Shown: in pieces, positions 60,826-64,000 of the stretch
Position numbering within the stretch: the first letter of the stretch is position 1
Layout: each line of letters begins with the position of its first letter
NCBI GenBank assembly: GCA_020853775.1
Contig: JADYYH010000062.1
Location: 1-64,000 of the forward strand
Source of the DNA: Nitrospira sp.
GTDB taxonomy: Bacteria; Nitrospirota; Nitrospiria; Nitrospirales; Nitrospiraceae
Direction of reading: 5' to 3'
DNA: 64,000 nt
The notes under the pieces: model-generated
Database searches by the model: none
What the model was told of the DNA's origin: nothing
The model's input: the letters and a program-made list of their open reading frames with translations, nothing else
Translations under genes and position numbers: made by a program

Positions 60826-61207
60826 GGCGAAAAGGGAGGAATGATAGGGGTTCCGTCATGGCGAACAGCCTCAACGTGCTCGCTTCACCGATTCCCCAGC
60901 GGTACCTTCCGCTGCGCGCCCCGGGACTCCCCGTTCGCCGCGCCATCCGCATCATTCACAGGAGGTAAAGAGGTCCTCGTTCGACGCGCGCAGTTGGATG
61001 CTATCCTGACCAGATCGGCTAAGGGAAAAGAGGGAGAGTAACATGCCGCTTTTGTTCGACGTGACCACCTGGAATTCCGCTCGTCTCTGGCTGTGAGAGC
61101 GATACGGTGTTGATTGGTGGGCAGGAACTTTTCTTACACCGTTAAGGCTGGATTCGATAGTAGGTATGCGGCAGAGTCCTTACTCATCGCTTTCATGTGG
61201 AAAAGAC
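60826..61207. other. non-coding or decayed stretch
   Basis: No recognisable gene. A 17-codon frame (61043-61096) follows a good AGGGAGAG ribosome-binding site and may be the truncated start of a lost gene. The rest is GC-rich without a coding pattern, then turns AT-rich before the SIR2-like remnant, consistent with an insertion or deletion scar. Confidence 0.4.
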
Positions 61208-61536
61208 ATGAAGCCAAGCAAGTTTGTGTTGTTGATAGGTGCTGGGTTCACAAAAAAGTTTCGCAGTTATCTGGACGGAGAAATGTGGTCTGCAATCTTT
61301 AGCCAGCCTATCGTCGCAGGAACTTCTGAACTCCGTCTAGAAAGGTTGAATCGGATGGACTTTGAGCAGAGTTATTACCATGTGATGAAGGGCGGTGCAG
61401 AAAGCTTACCAGGAAATACATGCCATGATTCGTCCCGCAGGTGGTTCCTGCCTGGAAGGTGATCGTGCCAATAGCGATCGATCACCTGGGGCAATAGCAT
61501 TTTCTCGAGATACTGGAACATGTAACCGGCGTTAGC
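61208..61536 (+). pseudogene. SIR2-like N-terminal domain remnant, frameshifted and truncated
   Basis: ATG 61208 (GGAAAAG upstream) begins KFVLLIGAGFTKKF, the glycine-rich nucleotide-binding start of SIR2-like domains found in many defence proteins. It continues through DGEMWSAIF and MDFEQSYYHVMKGG. After about 61390 the similarity continues only in the +1 frame (AVQKAYQEIHAMIR), then ends. A functional protein would be several hundred residues. Lower GC than the surroundings supports horizontal origin. The original gene could have been an NAD-degrading or phosphate-sensing immune effector, but this is inferred from the domain start alone. Confidence 0.55.
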
Positions 61537-61815
61537 GGTTCGGCGCCCCTTGGCATCGAGGGCGCCGCATGGCCGGTACGTCGGCCGCTCTCCACTTCCA
61601 GAGCTCGCCTTGCGGTACCACTTGGAACCTAAGAAGATCGGCTGAAGCCAGCCGGTTCTTCTGGCCACGCGAGCGAAGAAGCCTTCGCCGCGCGCTAGGC
61701 TCGTGTGCAATTCTGCTGCTCGCGCTCTCCGTATCGATTCCGATACAACCTGCCGGACGATGAGATACGGCGCGCCGCACGAATCCCGAGCATTCGGTCA
61801 AACACGTCCATTCGC
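61537..61815. other. no recognisable gene
   Basis: Several short overlapping frames exist on both strands, but none has a conserved motif, a good ribosome-binding site or reasonable codon use. The composition is mixed and the stretch looks like scrambled remains of a mobile or defence region. Confidence 0.35.
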
Positions 61816-61968
61816 ATGTTCGTGAAATCACGATCAGTGTGTGTCGCCCTTCTATCGGCATGTCGTTTGCTTTTTAGTCTTGCGTGCGTGAACACCGGTT
61901 GCTCCATTGCTGGACACTGTGCCGAGGACACTTTCTGTAGTTGTACACGGCCTTGGGCAGGCGAGTGA
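61816..61968 (+). CDS. possible small Cys-rich exported peptide
   Basis: A 50-codon frame starting at ATG 61816 has a basic start, a hydrophobic segment (VCVALLSACRLLFSLACV) and a Cys-rich tail (GCSIAGHCAEDTFCSC). That layout could be a lipoprotein or secreted peptide. It ends 31 bp before the metallopeptidase gene. There is no Shine-Dalgarno sequence and no known family, so it may be chance. Confidence 0.2.
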   Translation: MFVKSRSVCVALLSACRLLFSLACVNTGCSIAGHCAEDTFCSCTRPWAGE

Positions 61969-61999
61969 CCTCATGACTCACAAACCAAGGAGGGTTCCC

Positions 62000-64000
62000 A
62001 TGAACGCACCGCGCGCCGATCTCATTCCCAACCCTGCAGGACCGTTCCCACCGCTTCCACAGCCGCTCCCAGAGGTGCCCATCCCGCAACCACAGCCCTT
62101 TCCTCAACCGGGCCTCGAGCCGCTTCAACCTTTCCCCGTTCCTTTTCCTTGGCCGCCATTGAAGTTTCGGAGTGTGCGTTGCGGCTGCTATCTGCTTAAT
62201 TACAAGCCGTCGGGGAGTCCCTTGGTGACCTATGACGGCACGTTGCGCGTGGAGTGTCATGGCAGCGGCCGAACAGCGAGCGGCGACCTGTACCAACGCC
62301 CGCTCATTTGGTTGCCATGGAAACCGGGGTTCCCGCCGATTCCCTCCTCCCCCTTACTCCTCGCAGGCCCCAGTCCGAGCGCCGGGATCCCTATTTTATC
62401 CCGAGGTCGGTATCGGTACTACCTTCGGATTACTCAGATTCTCGAATATTTTACGATCGGGACCAGTTTCACGCTCGGCTTCGATATGTGGCGCTTCACG
62501 AAGAGCGCCGGAGCGTGGAGTACAGGCGGCATCTGGACGAACGAGGGCACCTTCACAGCGTTGATGTCGTGGCAGACGGCCCCGTCCGGCTACCCTTCCA
62601 GCAGCGATTACCTGGCAGGCGATGTCAAGAACAGCAGTGGCACGGTCGTCGGTCGGCTGACCATGGGGTGGATTTCGGCCTACTTGCGGAAAGCGACCGT
62701 CGAAATCGACCGGGTAAGCCAGTCCGAATCGCCGCTGCACAACGGTGCGGGCGTGGATTGGAAGGCGATCGGCGACGGCATCGGGTGGGACATCACCGTC
62801 GATCAGAGTGACAGCAACCTGGTCGAGCCGAGCGGCGAGTCTTGGTCGGATGCCGAGTGCCATGCAGCCATGTTGGCCAGGCGGGATGCTTCCAATCTTG
62901 ACACCGAATGGCGCTACCATGTCCTGTGTGTGCGACGATTGGATTCCACCACCCGCGGCATCATGTACGATGCCTACGGCGGCGATTCCAACAACGTTCC
63001 TCGGGAGGGTTGCGCCATTGCCTCGCATTGGACCATCCCCACCAGTGCGGAATGGGGATCGGTGAAAGGGTTGCGCTTCGGCATCGCGACCTCCCCGTAT
63101 TTCCGAACCGCGGTCCATGAAACGGGACACGCGATGGGCCTGTATCACAACACGGCCGACAATGGGTTCATGAACACGACGAACGTCATTGCCGACAATT
63201 CCTTGTCCCCCGGCAGCGCCGCGTTTCCGAACAACGTGCAATGGTCGTATCATGTGGATGACGCGAAGCGGTTGCGGCACATGCCTGACGTCTATGTTCG
63301 TCCCGGTGGGACGCCGTTCGGCACCTCCTACGCGACGACGCCGATCAGCCCGACCGACATGGAATTGTTCGTGGAGGGCCTCTTGCTGACGGTCACGCCG
63401 GTGCATGTGTCGGCGCCGCTTGGCGCACCGATTCGGCTCAACCTCGAACTGACGAACACGAGCGACGAGCCGGTGCCCGCCCCGGCCACCCTCTCCATGA
63501 AGAGTGGATTCGTCCGAGGTCACGTGACCGACCCGGCGGGGACGGTGCGTACGTTTTCGCCGATCGTTCTCTGCGTGGAAGACCATCCGATAGTCACGCT
63601 CAAGCCGCGGAATAGTCTCCGGAACTCGCTGACGCTCCTCCGGGGCTCTCAAGGCGCGCTGTTTCCCATGCCGGGGGCCTACCGCGTGGACGTGGAAGTT
63701 CACTGGGATCAGGGCGGGGTCGAGGTCGTCACGACAGGCTCGACTGATGTGATGGTGTCGTCGGCCAGCGACGAGGCGCACGCACAGGCGGCGCTGAAGG
63801 TGCTTTCCACGCCCGATACGCTGTTGACGCTCGTGGTCGGGGGCGACCACCTGACCGAGGGGATCGAAGCGATTCAGACGGCCTTGAAGAACCCGGTGCT
63901 TCGGCCTCATTATGCCTATATCGAGGCCAAGCGTCTCGGCGAACGCTTCGGCACACGCAAGGCGAACCTCAAGGCCGTTGCCGACTTGCTGGATGATGCG
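62000..64000 (+). CDS. metzincin-type zinc metallopeptidase, 3' end outside the window
   Basis: The frame is open from ATG 62000 (AAGGAGGG about six bases upstream) to the window edge, 667 codons. After a Pro-rich N-terminus (about 10-55, with PLPEVPIPQPQPFPQPG), a beta-rich region follows. The zinc motif HETGHAMGLYH (H-E-x2-H-x2-G-x2-H, about 374-384) is followed by NGFMNT, a likely Met-turn, which together identify the metzincin clan. There is no clear signal peptide, so secretion by another route or an internal role is possible. The C-terminal part has two strand-rich modules (about 465-580) and a helical end. It lies next to decayed DNA and may be an acquired gene. Confidence 0.75.
   Translation, partial: MNAPRADLIPNPAGPFPPLPQPLPEVPIPQPQPFPQPGLEPLQPFPVPFPWPPLKFRSVRCGCYLLNYKPSGSPLVTYDGTLRVECHGSGRTASGDLYQRPLIWLPWKPGFPPIPSSPLLLAGPSPSAGIPILSRGRYRYYLRITQILEYFTIGTSFTLGFDMWRFTKSAGAWSTGGIWTNEGTFTALMSWQTAPSGYPSSSDYLAGDVKNSSGTVVGRLTMGWISAYLRKATVEIDRVSQSESPLHNGAGVDWKAIGDGIGWDITVDQSDSNLVEPSGESWSDAECHAAMLARRDASNLDTEWRYHVLCVRRLDSTTRGIMYDAYGGDSNNVPREGCAIASHWTIPTSAEWGSVKGLRFGIATSPYFRTAVHETGHAMGLYHNTADNGFMNTTNVIADNSLSPGSAAFPNNVQWSYHVDDAKRLRHMPDVYVRPGGTPFGTSYATTPISPTDMELFVEGLLLTVTPVHVSAPLGAPIRLNLELTNTSDEPVPAPATLSMKSGFVRGHVTDPAGTVRTFSPIVLCVEDHPIVTLKPRNSLRNSLTLLRGSQGALFPMPGAYRVDVEVHWDQGGVEVVTTGSTDVMVSSASDEAHAQAALKVLSTPDTLLTLVVGGDHLTEGIEAIQTALKNPVLRPHYAYIEAKRLGERFGTRKANLKAVADLLDDA

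Noticed and set aside
60826-61207. tRNA or small RNA gene in the gap after the methyltransferase promoter
   Set aside because: No cloverleaf, T-loop or CCA pattern was found on either strand.

Overview
The window reads as a GC-rich bacterial chromosome, most probably Nitrospira or a close relative in the Nitrospirota. This rests on protein character, the number of soluble multi-PAS kinases and the intergenic repeat style; no rRNA or other marker gene is present, so the assignment is an inference. No rRNA, tRNA or CRISPR array was recognised.

Layout. 1-213: tail of a probable insertion sequence and a palindromic promoter. 214-6145: a DUF4143-type ATPase, small membrane and exported proteins, an outer-membrane-like protein, a broken AI-2E transporter gene and a degenerate polysaccharide deacetylase. 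6146-8659: HerA-like ATPase. 8813-15540: a 1616-residue GAF/PAS kinase with two NarL-type regulators and a lone receiver. 15564-20388: a patatin/transmembrane/GNAT fusion and a YqhA-like protein. 20548-29062: two tandem hybrid kinases and a response regulator with a degenerate receiver. 29307-32973: an unusual ketosynthase, a nitroreductase-like protein and a LuxR-type regulator, with a 27-bp palindrome before the two-gene operon. 33222-36886: five-gene envelope operon with three lipoproteins and a split copper-amine-oxidase-like pair. 37121-44050: UvrC, a DapF homologue with both catalytic Cys replaced by Ser, VOC and GNAT proteins, a divergent deacetylase/M50 protease pair with apparently leaderless promoters, and a YihY protein. 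44188-60701: a complete nuoA-N complex I operon with fused nuoCD, led by a MidA/NDUFAF7-type methyltransferase and a clear promoter. 60826-61999: decayed DNA with a frameshifted SIR2-like remnant. 62000 to the end: a metzincin-type metallopeptidase running off the window.

How the genes work together. The signalling block (8.8-29 kb) looks like a cytoplasmic sensing network. Two of its regulators share nearly the same DNA-binding helix, but one has lost its phosphoacceptor, and one hybrid kinase carries a receiver with Glu in place of Asp. The nuo operon encodes all 14 complex I subunits (13 polypeptides) together with a likely assembly methyltransferase.

The best candidates for undescribed biology are: the LuxR/nitroreductase/Cys-for-His ketosynthase module; the Ser/Ser DapF homologue; the split copper-amine-oxidase-like lipoprotein operon; the patatin-membrane-acetyltransferase fusion; and the paired intact/degenerate NarL regulators.
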